From Branchiostoma floridae (Eukaryota; Chordata; Leptocardii; Amphioxiformes; Branchiostomatidae), in the NCBI RefSeq assembly GCF_000003815.2, contig NC_049988.1:23179488-23243487 (forward strand): a stretch of DNA of 64,000 nt, written 5' to 3'. The translations under genes were made by a program, and so were the position numbers. The notes beneath the pieces are model-generated. The model was given only the letters and a program-made list of their open reading frames with translations, was not told the origin of the DNA and searched no databases. Within the stretch, counting starts at the first letter, position 1. Every line of letters starts with the position of its first letter. Positions 24,901 to 35,340 of the stretch are shown here, piece by piece.

Positions 24901-26640
24901 GGTACTGAAATCAGTTCACACATTCATCCATTCCTGAGAGATAAATTACTATCTTAGAGAGAACTTACTATGCTTCATTGCAAATGGATGCTGAGAAAGC
25001 AAGTAACAACAGTGTGTAGAAAACTGTATGTCCAGTATGCTACAACAGCAGAACAGATGAACTAAAAGTAGTACAACATTTTTAGTTTTGTTATGAAATA
25101 TAAAAAAGGAAAGGGTATAGCCTAACAATGACAGTCAATGCTACTACATTTGTGTCTACATACATCAAATTTGGAGATTACAACCTCAGAAATTACTTTC
25201 AGGAATTGTACAGAAAAATTATGTACTATTGTTTGCTCCCCTAGTTTCTTTAGTTTGTGTGGTTTATGTGATTCAACAAGCCTTGCTGCAATATTACCCA
25301 CCTGATCGATCAAGTATCCAAGTGATTCACCATACGCGATGAAGACAGATGGTGCCATGGTCTTCCACGTGTCACTTGATGTTCCAGTCAGACTGTTCAT
25401 CTTTGCTGGTTGGCTTGGACTGCTAGTTGTGGGCCCACTAGGAGTCCACTCCACATCTTCTGATGAGGAGATGTCATCATTCTCAGAGCAAGAGCTCTCC
25501 AGAACAAGGCTCTTGTTGAAACCCCTAGACAGATTTGAGTCACAGTAAATATACAATACAACTTCTGTGCAATCTCTGAAAGGTTTCTCAACATTATGAA
25601 TGCATATTCGGTTATTCATTCAAGGTCTGGATTTATATGCTGGGATAGTCTGGTAAGTACCAGTCATTCTCAAAATAAGTTATGAAGTAAGGTCTGCTAA
25701 CAACTCAAAATGTTATTTGCAAGTATTACATTACTCTTCAAGCAGAGGTTGGCCATGAGACAACAAGAAGAATTATAGAAAGCCCGATAAAAACGCCACA
25801 AAAAAAAAGTAAAAAAAACGGAGCCTTACATCTGCTTGGAGAGTAAAATTACACCAGATTAGCAGATTACCCTTTTACGGTACATAAGTTTTGTCCTAAC
25901 ATGAAACATTGGAACAAAATCATTATAAATTCTGTTTTTCTACGGTAATGTTAGCGATTTGGACGGGGAAACTATCCTTACCTCAAATCATTCCTCTTTC
26001 GCCCCTCCCCCCTCTCGTGCTTACGCCATACTCAAATATTTAGAATCAACACCTCCTCATAATATACAGCAAACACGACTCATCACACAAATCCTCCTCT
26101 ATACCACTGGAAATAGATTATCTCATTTATTTATCTTAAACTTGCGTTGTCAATTTCAGCAGTATCTTCATCTTGGTGTACTGTTAGGACACGCATCTGT
26201 TCACATACTAGTATACGAACGTGACGACCAACACAAGAAAGTCCCCAGTATTAAACATGGTCGTATGCGTTCAACTGATATTGTGACCAAGGTCATGATA
26301 GCTACAAGAGCTTTGTAGATGGAAATTTGGTGATTTAATGATGTGTAGAGTACACAAAATAACGATATCAAGCAGGTAGAAATGTGCCTAACCTGTCCTC
26401 CAAAACGTCCACCGAGGCTGCCGCACTCCGAACCCGTGTCTTCCCAGGGGTTTTCATCACCTGACTTTTCTCGTAGTTTCTGACCTCATACCCTACTGGT
26501 GGCTCATAACTGGTACTTCTCGACCCTTTACCCAGCCCTTGGGCTTCGTTCGAGCGTCTAGCAAGGTTAGCATAACGCTTGGAAGGTAGTTTCTTTTTCT
26601 TTTTCCCGCCACCCGAAGTCGTCGGCTGCTCGTCCGCCAT
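21972..26640 (-). CDS. RNase H-fold transposase-like protein with zinc clusters (836 codons, six exons)
   Basis: Minus-strand exons 26,640-26,393, 25,524-25,302, 24,808-23,550, 23,335-23,176, 22,870-22,772 and 22,493-21,972 sum to 2,511 nt in frame. The start ATG lies in AAAATGGCGG. Order of parts: Lys-rich N-terminus (1-80); Ser/acidic linker (85-130); a Cys cluster (C164, C169, C176, C193, C197); a catalytic-type core with GDGVYHTRGHHS (D299), WQDADS (D377, D379) and CGGHVGRAHG (401-410); a Cys/His-rich module (about 440-536); HPEMGRGHSNYPEA (557-570); basic helices; and two C-x-C-x4-H-x7-C knuckles (736-751 and 810-825). The DG-RGH, DADS and CGGH spacing resembles the Mutator-like transposase domain family of animals. 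It would act in the nucleus on the element's ends. The frame is intact. Domestication as a host gene cannot be excluded, but the flanking TTAA duplication argues for a transposon gene. Confidence 0.82.
22612..22660. repeat. TA/GA-rich simple repeat in a transposase intron
   Basis: Alternating TATATAGAGATA units between exons 5 and 6 of the transposase-like gene; a simple low-complexity tract. Confidence 0.6.
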
Positions 26641-27417
26641 TTTGATTTTCAGAGCAGGGAGGTTGGCGGGGATGACGTCACGAGGCTCACGTGACTCCGT
26701 GCGGGGCAGGGCTTGTTTTGGCTGTTACTTACGCCCTCTGGAAAGATGGAAATTCGTGTTCTGGCTTCCAAATAGGGAAATAACGCTTGTTGAGAGGTCA
26801 ATGACCGCGATTCAACCCGGAAGTAACCGGGCCATTAGAACGCGGCACAGAAATCTGCGATTTTGGCCCTTTTTCGACATCAGAATGGTGAAATTACCAC
26901 CCCTATACTACGTACTTAATTTTTAGGGCGTCTCGCCCCAAAAACTACTCATCAAAAATGGGTAAAAAGGGTCTTATTTTGAAGTTTACCCCGTAAGGTA
27001 CAACTTCCCGCGTAGCCGCCTCAAGGGGACGCTATTTTGCGCTCCTGACTGCCGGTAGCGTAAGGGGTAATTTAAAATCGAGGAAAAATATTCACAAAAA
27101 ATCTGAATTGCAAAATATCATCAAAAACGCGCGCAGATCGGTTTGTATCACTATTATCTACATTTCTGCAAAGTATCGATGATGATAATTGAACTACAAG
27201 CGGGGCGCTACACCTTTTTACCATTTTTTCCTAAAAATGGGCGTGGCCTTATAGCTCTTGATGACGTCATCATGACGTCATACCAATTTGCATAAATTAT
27301 CTTAAGACAATAAGGTACTACCTGAAAAAAAATCAAGGTCCATGCATTATTTTAAATGGTATTTTCAGAACACCAAAAACACCCCAAAAAAGGGCTCAGG
27401 CACCATTCCTGAGTACC
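26641..27417 (-). promoter_or_regulatory. Transposase 5' flank and right end of the TTAA element
   Basis: No exon is seen here. Next to the start codon the sequence is CG-rich with CACGTGAC (26,689-26,696). The YY1-like AAAATGGCGG overlaps the ATG. Towards the end lie short palindromes (ATGACGTCATCATGACGTCAT around 27,260-27,282) and a GGGCTCAGG-caccatt-CCTGAG hairpin (27,392-27,414) close to the terminal TTAA. These are candidate transposase-binding and promoter elements (inference). Confidence 0.4.
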
Positions 27418-27421
27418 TTAA

Positions 27422-28350
27422 AGCGCGACCTGGACAGCGAGCGCAGCCGAGTCACCGCCTTGGAGCAGCGTCTTTGTAAGATGCCAGTTTATTTGTTTAA
27501 TTTGTTGTGTGTACTATTTGAGAGGATGAAATTTAAAATATCATTGGTATAAAAACAGGAACTTTTGTGATATGACTAGTATGAAACAAATAATGTGTGG
27601 CATTAATCATCACATGAGATTAAATATCTTGTTAATGATTTTAATACTCTTTGCTGTCTTTATTTACTCGTTATGCAGGTACTCTATGGAAGCATATCTA
27701 TGAATGTTTAGATTTGTATTGCTGCGTTTTCAATATCACCCATGTCTATACGTTAGTCCGATGTTAATAGAAAACTTGTTTTCCAGCATCTTGTCCTACA
27801 GGTTACACAGAGTTCCGTGGAATCTGCTACAAGGCCTTTGACACAGACAAGACCTTCGGCGATGCGGCCGCGGCCTGTGGTGAAGACGGCGGCACCCTCG
27901 CCATGCCCCGAGACGCTGAGACCAACGCCTTCCTGATATCCCTGCACAACTCCGTGAGCGACAAGGTGGGATTCTGGTTCGGCCTGCACTATCAGCGCGA
28001 AGAGAGAAGCTTTGAGTGGGTGGATGGTTCTGCACTTGGGACGTACAACTCCGGGGCAACCGAACAGCTATCATGGCAACGCGGATTGCGTTATTCACTC
28101 CGCACTCCCAACCCGGAAGGACAAGTGGGCCGACGTCTCATGCGACTTGCACTTTCGCTACATATGCCAGGCTGTCCCAGGTATTTCTTATAACCGTATC
28201 ATTTCCTGAAACCTTTCTGTCTAGTAAACATGGTACAGCTCAAGTGTCCATCAGACCAAGCACGTTAGACCATTGATTATTATAAACCATTTCACAACGC
28301 ATCATTACTCTATATCTCATGTCTCCTGTTTGTTTTCAGGTCGTCCCTAG
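27422..28350 (+). pseudogene. C-type lectin gene A, 3' part (stalk end and lectin domain), frameshifted
   Basis: Exon pieces: 27,422-27,475 (rest of the coiled-coil exon, KRDLDSERSRVTALEQRL), 27,787-28,180 (lectin domain) and 28,340-28,350 (last codons and stop). The domain opens SCPTGYTEFRGICYKAF and contains GGTLAMPRDAETNAFLISLH and FEWVDGSALG, all closely matching gene B. After TYNS (28,052) gene A has 4 bases where gene B has 12, which shifts the frame. The rest of the domain (GQPN, then DCVIHS, KWAD, FRYICQAVPG) is readable only in the next frame. The total joined length is 1,165 nt, one more than a multiple of 3, and the 8-base loss accounts for it exactly. The sugar-site motifs are QPN and WAD instead of QPD and WND. 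With the TTAA insertion upstream, the gene is very probably non-functional. Confidence 0.85.
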
Positions 28351-28886
28351 GCGACAGGCGGAACTATCTCCACCACGGTAAACCGGCCCTCCGGATATCT
28401 GCCGTAAACTACTAGCCAGTCAAACGATGAATATACAAATGTAACAATGGGTCAAAACAAAGTTTGTTTACAAGTTTGTTGAGTAGTAAAATAACGCACG
28501 AGAAAGAGTGAATACGCACCAAAGCAATGATGCAGTTCTTTACAATGGTAGGCATGTCTCAGTTTTATCTGAATTGCAGAGAATTTACATTAATATATTT
28601 TCGTCACGTAGCCAGACGGTTTTACATCGGGAACGTTTTAGAAAACGAAACGCTCCTGGTTTGGCCTTATCAAATCCATTACTGCTTCAACAGACAGGAC
28701 GGTCAATATGCAAGCACTAAAAGACTTGAAACTTCGCTGTTTTCACTGTAGATTGACTACTTTTTGCTGTACTAAACGACGTAAAAGCCTAATGCCAGAA
28801 TATTCGGTATTCGTTGATGGAAGCTCCTTTGTTATAGGTCTGCAAATTTTGCTTAATATATAAAAAAAGATGGTATACTAGTACTG

Positions 28887-29059
28887 CGCCACTATGTGAT
28901 GACGTCACTATTGAGTGACGTCAGTGTTAAGGGTCACGTGGTCGCTCTCTTCCATCATGGCGTAATTGTACCACACATGTGTGAATAAAGCTCCCTTTGA
29001 ATCGAGTTGCATCGTGCCTCTGAGTCTCTCATCAGCACCTTCCTGCATCAATGTTGGCG
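28887..29059 (+). repeat. 5' LTR, 173 bp
   Basis: Direct repeat of 30,204-30,376. It contains a palindrome-like TGACGTCA pair (28,900-28,921), CACGTG (28,935), an ATGGCG motif (28,958) and an AATAAA (28,984). Confidence 0.85.
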
Positions 29060-29277
29060 TGGTGGCAGCGGCTGGGAAACGATACCCATGTCGAAACCCG
29101 AACTTTGTGCCTGGAGGAGTCGCAATAGAGGGAACGGGCCAATCGTAACCAAAAGGATGTAGCTACAACAATGGCGGACGTCCTCACTTGTGTAGGAGGG
29201 GTTCTGGCGTTTCACCTCCTTCGCGGAGACCCCGGTCGGAATTTACGCCGTGCCGTCTACACCTAATCCCTGCACCA

Positions 29278-29400
29278 GCTTCGCTGTAGACCCACAGAGG
29301 TTTCAATAGAAGTTGCAGCTTCGCTGTAGACCCACAGAGGTTTCAATAGAAGTTGCAAAGAGCTTCGCTGTAGACCCACAGAGGTTTCAATAGAAGTTGC
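29278..29400. repeat. Short tandem repeat inside the LTR element
   Basis: Units of CTTCGCTGTAGACCCACAG followed by AGGTTTCAATAGAAGTTGCA repeat about three times, with a degenerate fourth to about 29,440. Confidence 0.8.
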
Positions 29401-30203
29401 AGGGAGCTTCGCTGAACAACCCCCAGAGGACTCATAGAAGTTGTAGGGAGTAGCCTCGGCTTATTTATCCGGCAACCCTTATTTTTCCGTTCCCCCGACC
29501 GAGTGTTTGCGGCGTCCATCAACAACAACATCCGCCATGTTTTCCTGGTTCACCCGACTTCGACCGAGACCGCCCACGGACTTTGCTACCGGAACTTTAC
29601 CCGTAACTGTAACCTGTGATCTACTAAGAGGAGCATCAACCCACGGAACTGTAGCTGCCTGTAGGAACATCTCAACCAGCGAACACTGACTTTTCGTCTG
29701 CCAAGAAGAGCGCTAAACACCAAGATCGCGTCGCCCTACACTGAACTGGGACAACTCACAAGCCAAACAGAACTCTGATCCATATCTTATCAGTAACCTT
29801 TTTGATTATTGCTATATTTGTATATCATTCCCCATGTTACGTTAATCTAGACGCGGTAATTCTATGGTAACATTGACATTTTATGCCATTCAACTGTCTC
29901 AATATTCAGACGTAATGTATTCACAATCTGATGTTAAATGTTATTTGTTACATTATGATCTACAAACCTTACCTCATCAGTCAACAATTTCTTTCACATA
30001 CATTGTCATGTTGCTTTCTCTTCACCGGTTCTAAATTTTCTATTTCTGTAACAGGGGGAGGGGTATTTCATGGATAATACCATTATAGTTCATGTCCGCT
30101 CTGCAGATTTATCACTAAAAATAGACAACATTGTCAGATTTTATTCTGTTTCAATCAGAATCTTAAGGCAGAAAGAAGAAGAAATGGAAAAGAAGATAAA
30201 TCA

Positions 30204-30376
30204 CGCCACTATGTGATGACGTCACTATTGAGTGACGTCAGTGTTAAGGGTCACGTGGTCGCTCTCTTCCATCATGGCGTAATTGTACCACACATGTGTG
30301 AATAAAGCTCCCTTTGAATCGAGTTGCATCGTGCCTCTGAGTCTCTCATCAGCACCTTCCTGCATCAATGTTGGCG
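30204..30376 (+). repeat. 3' LTR, 173 bp
   Basis: Second LTR, apparently identical to the 5' copy. Confidence 0.85.
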
Positions 30377-30479
30377 CTGTGTATGCGTTCATGTGAGTCT
30401 GGACCACTGAAAAAGCCACATAGGCGAAACCTGTCTGTGTGACAGACTGAATAAAAGTTGTAAACTGGAACTATGTGGC

Positions 30480-30830
30480 TCCGACTGTCTTACATAGGGG
30501 TGACTGTGGTGAGAAAGATGTCGGTTATTGTGGTAATTAGTGTGCTCTATATATAGTAGGTATCTAACCGTTGGACACTGATCATTAAAACCACACGAGG
30601 CATGAAGGTGCGGTGTTTATGGTGTGTCTGAGGTTGAGTTTAATGTGCAGTTAGTGCAACAGTCTTTAAGTTACTAAGCGGTGACTGCGGTGAGAAAGAT
30701 TTTAATGGTTGTAGAATTGGTTATATCCGTATATACTAGTTATCAAACTTTTTGGACAATGACTTTTATAAACCACACGAGGAATTGCAGTCCTTAAGGT
30801 GTGTTTGTGGTTGTTTGTTGTGATAGTATA
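30480..30830. repeat. Two-copy tandem repeat of about 180 bp
   Basis: Both copies contain GGTGACTG-ggtgagaaagat, a TATATACTAG/TATATAGTAG segment, then AAACCACACGAGG and GGTGTGT-tg. The divergence is moderate, and no gene is seen between here and lectin gene B. Confidence 0.5.
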
Positions 30831-31521
30831 TTCACAAGAGTATTCTTAGAATAAACACTCCGTCTTGCTCGACAAAGGTAAGATCCTCGATTCAGAGCCG
30901 CCGGAACTTTTTGCAAGAGGAGTTAAGGAGGCTGTACATCCGCGCATACCGTCCTTTCCTGAACAGAGACGGGGGGCGACACAGGTTATCTGGCATTTAC
31001 GACCTTTTGCTGCAGTCACATATCTCTGACGTCACGTCCGGAAGCTACATTAGACGAGGCCATTCCGTGAACAAGGCTGGCGGAGTCGGTTGAAAATTTG
31101 GGGTAAGTCTCAATTAATTTTGGTGTTGGTTAGGTAAAGTTTAGTTTATCCATAATGTCATTTACCAACACAGATGAACTTTTATGATAAATTCAACACT
31201 TTATATTGGTTAAATACATGTTTTCCTAATAATGGGACCTACAGGTCGGGTGGGCTAAACCACCAGCAAGCTCGAGTACCACGCACGCGGAGATCTAACT
31301 TCTTTTTTTCTAGAGAATTAGTCTGCCTCTTGTAGAAAAACAAAATGCCGATCGGTGCACGTCATACGGCGTCATCCCTCCAAATGTGAGCAGAGATGCT
31401 TCCAAATATGGGCAGAGATACCCTTACTTCTTCAGACTAATCATGGCATTGTTGTCCATATTCATGCACCTTGACGTTGGCTGCTGCACTGTTTGGCAGT
31501 TGTCTGCACAGTATGGCAGAA

Positions 31522-33442
31522 ATGTACGAGCAAGCAGAGCCCGTTCAGTCACCTATATCTGGCACCGGGCAAACCAGCGGGCCGCCGTCCCAATCCCCTC
31601 CTGTCCGTCGGGGTGGTTCCCGCGGGCGTGTCCGACATGGCAACCGCGCTCCTGAAACACCCTCACAAGGGGACGAAGATGAAGCCGATGCGGTGTACAC
31701 GTTTGCAGGTAGTTGGCGATTTTGTAACTTGCCGTTTTCAATTTTACAGGGCGCTTGTGCAAAAAGATAACAAAATCATCAATGATCAAATACTCATCAT
31801 ATTTTATACGTACTTTTCTGCAGTATCAGTTTGTTGAGTCAACTTCTTTGCGTAAATTTACTTGAGCCAATCACATTTTTGACAGACTGCACGTATCCCG
31901 GTGGAGTAAGCGGCCGCCGTGCCCTCTGTAGCTTCATCCGCCTCCACCGCAGCTACATGGCAGCCGGCATTGCCGTCCTGCTAAGCCTAGTTGCTGTTGC
32001 ACTCACTCCTCAGACGTTCATCAATAAAGAGGTAAAACTCTTGTAGTACAAAGCACTCTTAATGACAAAGCCTCTCATATATCCATCCATTTCGACACGG
32101 ATTCTGTATATTATATCTGGCATTATGAGAGGCTTTCAACAAGCGAAAATGTCACCTATTTTTCCTCATATGTTTTACGTTTTGATATTTTTAGAATATC
32201 TTTGCGACAAACCTGAGTCTGAGAACACATGGACCCTATCTGTTTGTCAATAGCCGAATCACTTTTGCCTGCATGGTACAGTATTCTTACGTACATATTT
32301 ACCCTTACAGGGCATATCTCAGTTGACCAGCACTGTTGACGCCTTGGAGCACCGTCTTCACCAGATGAGTAAGACGCTGCGTAAGTTTGGTTTTAGTTGT
32401 TATGTGTGTTATCTGTGATGGTTTATTTGAAAGCACCATTCGGATAAGAGGAGTAATGTGTTGCGCTGATCATCAAAATTCCATTGCATTATTATATTTT
32501 GTCATTAACTATTCCTATAGCTACAGAATTTACAATGATAGTCTTTGTTCACAGTCAATTTTCCCACTAAGCTTCTTTCAGCTGCCTTCATCAGAGTACA
32601 ATAAGTCCACCGTAATGTCATAGCATTCCTCGTCAACTTTAACACATAAAAATGGCATAAAAAATACAACCTCACCATAAGACAGACCAATCAGTCATTG
32701 TTGTGCGGCTGTCGTCCCTATATGTCTTTCCGACAAGTACACAACTAAAAGCTTATAACATTCCACGACAGATCGTAAACACATCAAAATCGCTTGCGAC
32801 ATCACTTTGCATCATGCACCACTACCTTGGGACAAAATGGCGGCGCCCGTGGACACCAACGAAACCGATACAGGCTTTGCTATCGCAAATATGTAATAAC
32901 AAGTTACTCCTTACCGCATCGCATCTTCTGATGATGAAAATGTAGCGAAATTCCGGAATGTTTTTATTATTACCAATGTCTACCAATGCCTATTGTTGAC
33001 TGTATGTTTTGCAGTATCTTGTCCTAAAGGTTACACAATGTGGCATGGAATCTGCTACAAGGCCTTCAACACATTGAAGACCTTCGACGAAGCCGCAGCG
33101 GCATGTGGTAAAGACGGCGGCACCCTCGCCATGCCCCGAGACGCCGAGACCAACGCCTTCCTGATCTCCCTGCACAATGCCGTGAGCGACGATCGGGCCT
33201 TCTGGTTCGGCCTGCACGGTCGGCGGGAAGAGGGAAGCTTTGAGTGGGTGGATGGTTCTGCACTCGGCGCGTACAACTCCTGGGCTTCTGGACAACCTGA
33301 CAACTTTGAGGACAACCAAGATTGCGTTCTGTACTCCGCACACGTGACCCGGAAAGACGAGTGGAACGACTATCATTGTGAGTTGCCGTATCGCTTCATA
33401 TGTCAGGCTGTTCCCGGTGCTTATTGTAACTGCACCATTTAA
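31522..33442 (+). CDS. Type II membrane C-type lectin, gene B (intact, 276 residues)
   Basis: Exons 31,522-31,708, 31,886-32,031, 32,311-32,380 and 33,015-33,442 join in frame to 831 nt. Parts: hydrophilic cytoplasmic tail (1-62; MYEQAEPVQSP start, as in gene A), Cys/Arg-rich juxtamembrane segment, membrane anchor (about 87-108, AAGIAVLLSLVAVALTP), short coiled-coil stalk (112-134) and C-type lectin domain (136-270). Cysteines 137/148, 165/264 and 238/256 fit the long-form disulphide pattern. QPD (228-230) and WND (251-253) are intact. In the C-type lectin family QPD favours galactose-type sugars and WND binds calcium, so a calcium-dependent surface receptor for galactose-like glycans is inferred. 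No ITAM-like tyrosine motif is obvious in the tail. A weak donor after CCCG (33,416) could add a last exon as in gene A. Confidence 0.87.
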
Positions 33443-33599
33443 CCTAGGGCTATTCGGTCTGGTAACCATGGTATAGCCTGATGTTACATGATCTGGTGTC
33501 ATGTTCTCAATAGGCAGAATGGTTCAAGTATCTGATGTTTACCACATAGAGACAAAACAATTACCAAAACATATACCGTCCCACCCCAACCTACACCGC

Positions 33600-33830
33600 C
33601 AAACACACACATAAACACACACACATGTACACACACACACACACACGCACACGCACACACATGCACATACACACACACGCGCGCGCGCACACACACACGC
33701 GCACACACATACGCACACACAGACACACACAGATACACACACACAAACACACGCACGCATGAACACACGACCACGTGCACACACACACACGTGTACACAC
33801 TCTCACACACACACTTAGGAACATATACAA
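33600..33830. repeat. Compound CA/CG microsatellite
   Basis: About 230 bases of alternating CA with CG and TA interruptions, including GCGCGCGCGC near 33,679. It generates long spurious Cys/Val frames on the minus strand. Confidence 0.95.
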
Positions 33831-34429
33831 GCACACAATGCCATTTCAAAGCAAACGTTTATTACGACACCCTTGTCCATCTGCTTTATAATACATACAT
33901 GTATTTCAATCAATTTTCAACGTTTTTTAATATATGAAGCACTTGGGTAGAATTTCCTCACTTATAAATGTTGTCAAGTTGACAATGAACTTGATATGTT
34001 GATTTAATCGATAAAAATCAGATCATTTACTGCAGATTATGTTGTATGATTGATGGCTTTGGATTATGCATAGCTGTTCATTTACAGCATTGAAATATGC
34101 TAATTATGAAAACAGCTGTCGACCAGCAACAATTCCAATAAAAGCAACATCTTGTAAGCTCGGAAATCAGGCTACATCAACCTGGTATAAAAACCTATTG
34201 GTCGAACTAATTATCATTTCTGATTTTGAATATTTATGTAATATTTGTGTGATTTTTGTAATATTTTCACCAGGTTTGACTAACATTATGAGAAGCGTGG
34301 CATACAAAATATATACAAGGGAGATTACTACCAAAATACAAATATTATACATTTGATAAGTGTGTTCACAAAATTAGAAACAGATTAGCTCAGATGCACA
34401 AACACGTCACAAAGAGTTCCTTAATGCTT

Positions 34430-34545
34430 ACCCCGTGTTTACACTGTTTTTCTCTCGCTGACTGGGGTTAATGACCCCTCCCAGGGCGGCGGCAATGGGG
34501 CCGGCCGCTAGAGGCGCGATTTTAGTCAGGCTACTTTCTTCTTCT
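34430..34545 (+). repeat. Dispersed repeat with GACTGGGGTTAATGACCCC core, copy 1
   Basis: About 115 bases recur inverted at about 37,578-37,692 inside the mucin gene. Shared blocks are TGTTTACAC, GGGGTTAATGACCCCCTCCC-like, GGCGGC and GGCCGGCCGCTAG, and GCGCGATTTTAGTCAGGCTA. Confidence 0.75.
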
Positions 34546-35340
34546 TCTTAATGCTGCGGTAATTGAAGAAAACAAAACAGGAATAGACAATTTTAAGTTA
34601 ATAAACCGGGAACGGAAGTAGCTGTCGTCCATACACGTGTATCAGAGTCATCACCACTGTTTGAAGTTATATCATCATGGAAGGTCTTAACTTATTTAAA
34701 ATCTTCTTTATCTGCATAAAAAATATATTTATAGAAAAACTCTTTGGATATGTCTAATATATATCTAGATACTTTTTTGCGTTGCTCATTGCATAATAAG
34801 GTAATGTTTTGACATTATGCACCTGTAGCCGTTTTAATGATCTAGTATTCTAATTACATGTCATATGATATCCTCTCATGACACCACTGTGTTTAACACT
34901 GTATATCGTGCTAACATTCATAGGTAGTGTACATTGTACTATATTATCATCACTGTTTTATATATTCATTCTTCTCTCTTTTTTTGTGAACAATGTGTTT
35001 AGCCCAAAAGGGTAAAATGCGTACACTTGCAGCAAGCCTTCGTTCTGTGCTATATCATATCAGTTTTTCAAGAATGGTTATTTTCTTTTGCATAAGTTTG
35101 TTTTCAACATTTCGTATCTAAAGTACAATGATGATGCGTGTAGCTGAATCTCACTTCATAGTATGTCTTCTTGTTTACATGTAGTTGATAATCATGTATA
35201 AACAGCACTTCTGTAAAAAAAACCTTAAACTTGGAATCCTACTATCAATATAGCATAAATATAGCATAAAACGTTGTTGCAAAATGACTATCAATTAATG
35301 CAGCGTTGAAACTGTTGGTGAAAAACGCCGGATCTGGTCG

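Larger units (their letters stand above)
8690..27417. mobile_element. TTAA-flanked two-gene DNA transposon (as assembled, with a probable chimeric block inside)
   Basis: Both boundaries are TTAA (8,686-8,689 and 27,418-27,421), and exactly one TTAA is expected in the uninterrupted lectin exon. An internal 51-bp unit of that exon reads GACGCCTTAAAGCGCGACC across the same point. The ends are imperfectly inverted: the left begins GGTGTTCCGGAGGT, and the right, read inward on the other strand, begins GGTACTCAGGAATGGT. Inside are a plus-strand 132-codon gene near the left end and a convergent 836-codon transposase-like gene near the right end. As assembled it is 18.7 kb. Removing the duplicated segment and the MED20-UROC1 block leaves about 8.9 kb. 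TTAA duplication is known for the piggyBac and Kolobok superfamilies. The protein is not piggyBac-like, so a Kolobok-like or new group is inferred. Confidence 0.7.
28887..30376 (+). mobile_element. Small non-autonomous LTR retroelement (TRIM-like), 1.49 kb
   Basis: Two 173-bp direct repeats (28,887-29,059 and 30,204-30,376) appear identical throughout. Each begins CGCCA and ends TGGCG and contains AATAAA. Directly after the first lies TGGTGGCAGCGGCTGGG (29,060), a tRNA-primer-site-like sequence starting TGG. Just before the second lies a purine-rich tract (about 30,157-30,195). The interior of about 1.1 kb has no gag or pol frame but carries a tandem repeat (29,278-29,400). The size and lack of coding sequence fit terminal-repeat retrotransposons in miniature. 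Identical repeats imply a recent insertion. No clear target duplication was found. Confidence 0.8.
33443..35340. other. Intergenic stretch between lectin B and the mucin gene
   Basis: Besides the microsatellite and a dispersed repeat copy at 34,430-34,545, the sequence is AT-rich with scattered short open frames. I see no exon or RNA gene. Confidence 0.5.

Noticed and set aside
21972-26640. Transposase gene as a piggyBac family member because of the TTAA site
   Set aside because: The motif pattern (GDG, DADS, CGGH) and the C-x-C-x4-H-x7-C knuckles do not look like the piggyBac catalytic domain and Cys-rich C-terminus.
8690-27417. One enormous intron joining the two halves of lectin gene A
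   Set aside because: There is no donor at the break. The sequence continues mid-codon-repeat at TTAA on both sides and the phase fits only direct joining, so it is an insertion, not an intron.
33600-33830. CRISPR-like or other array
   Set aside because: It is a simple dinucleotide tract without spacer structure, and the genome is eukaryotic.
33499-33849. Cys/Val-rich frames of 81-116 codons
   Set aside because: They come from the CA/CG microsatellite.
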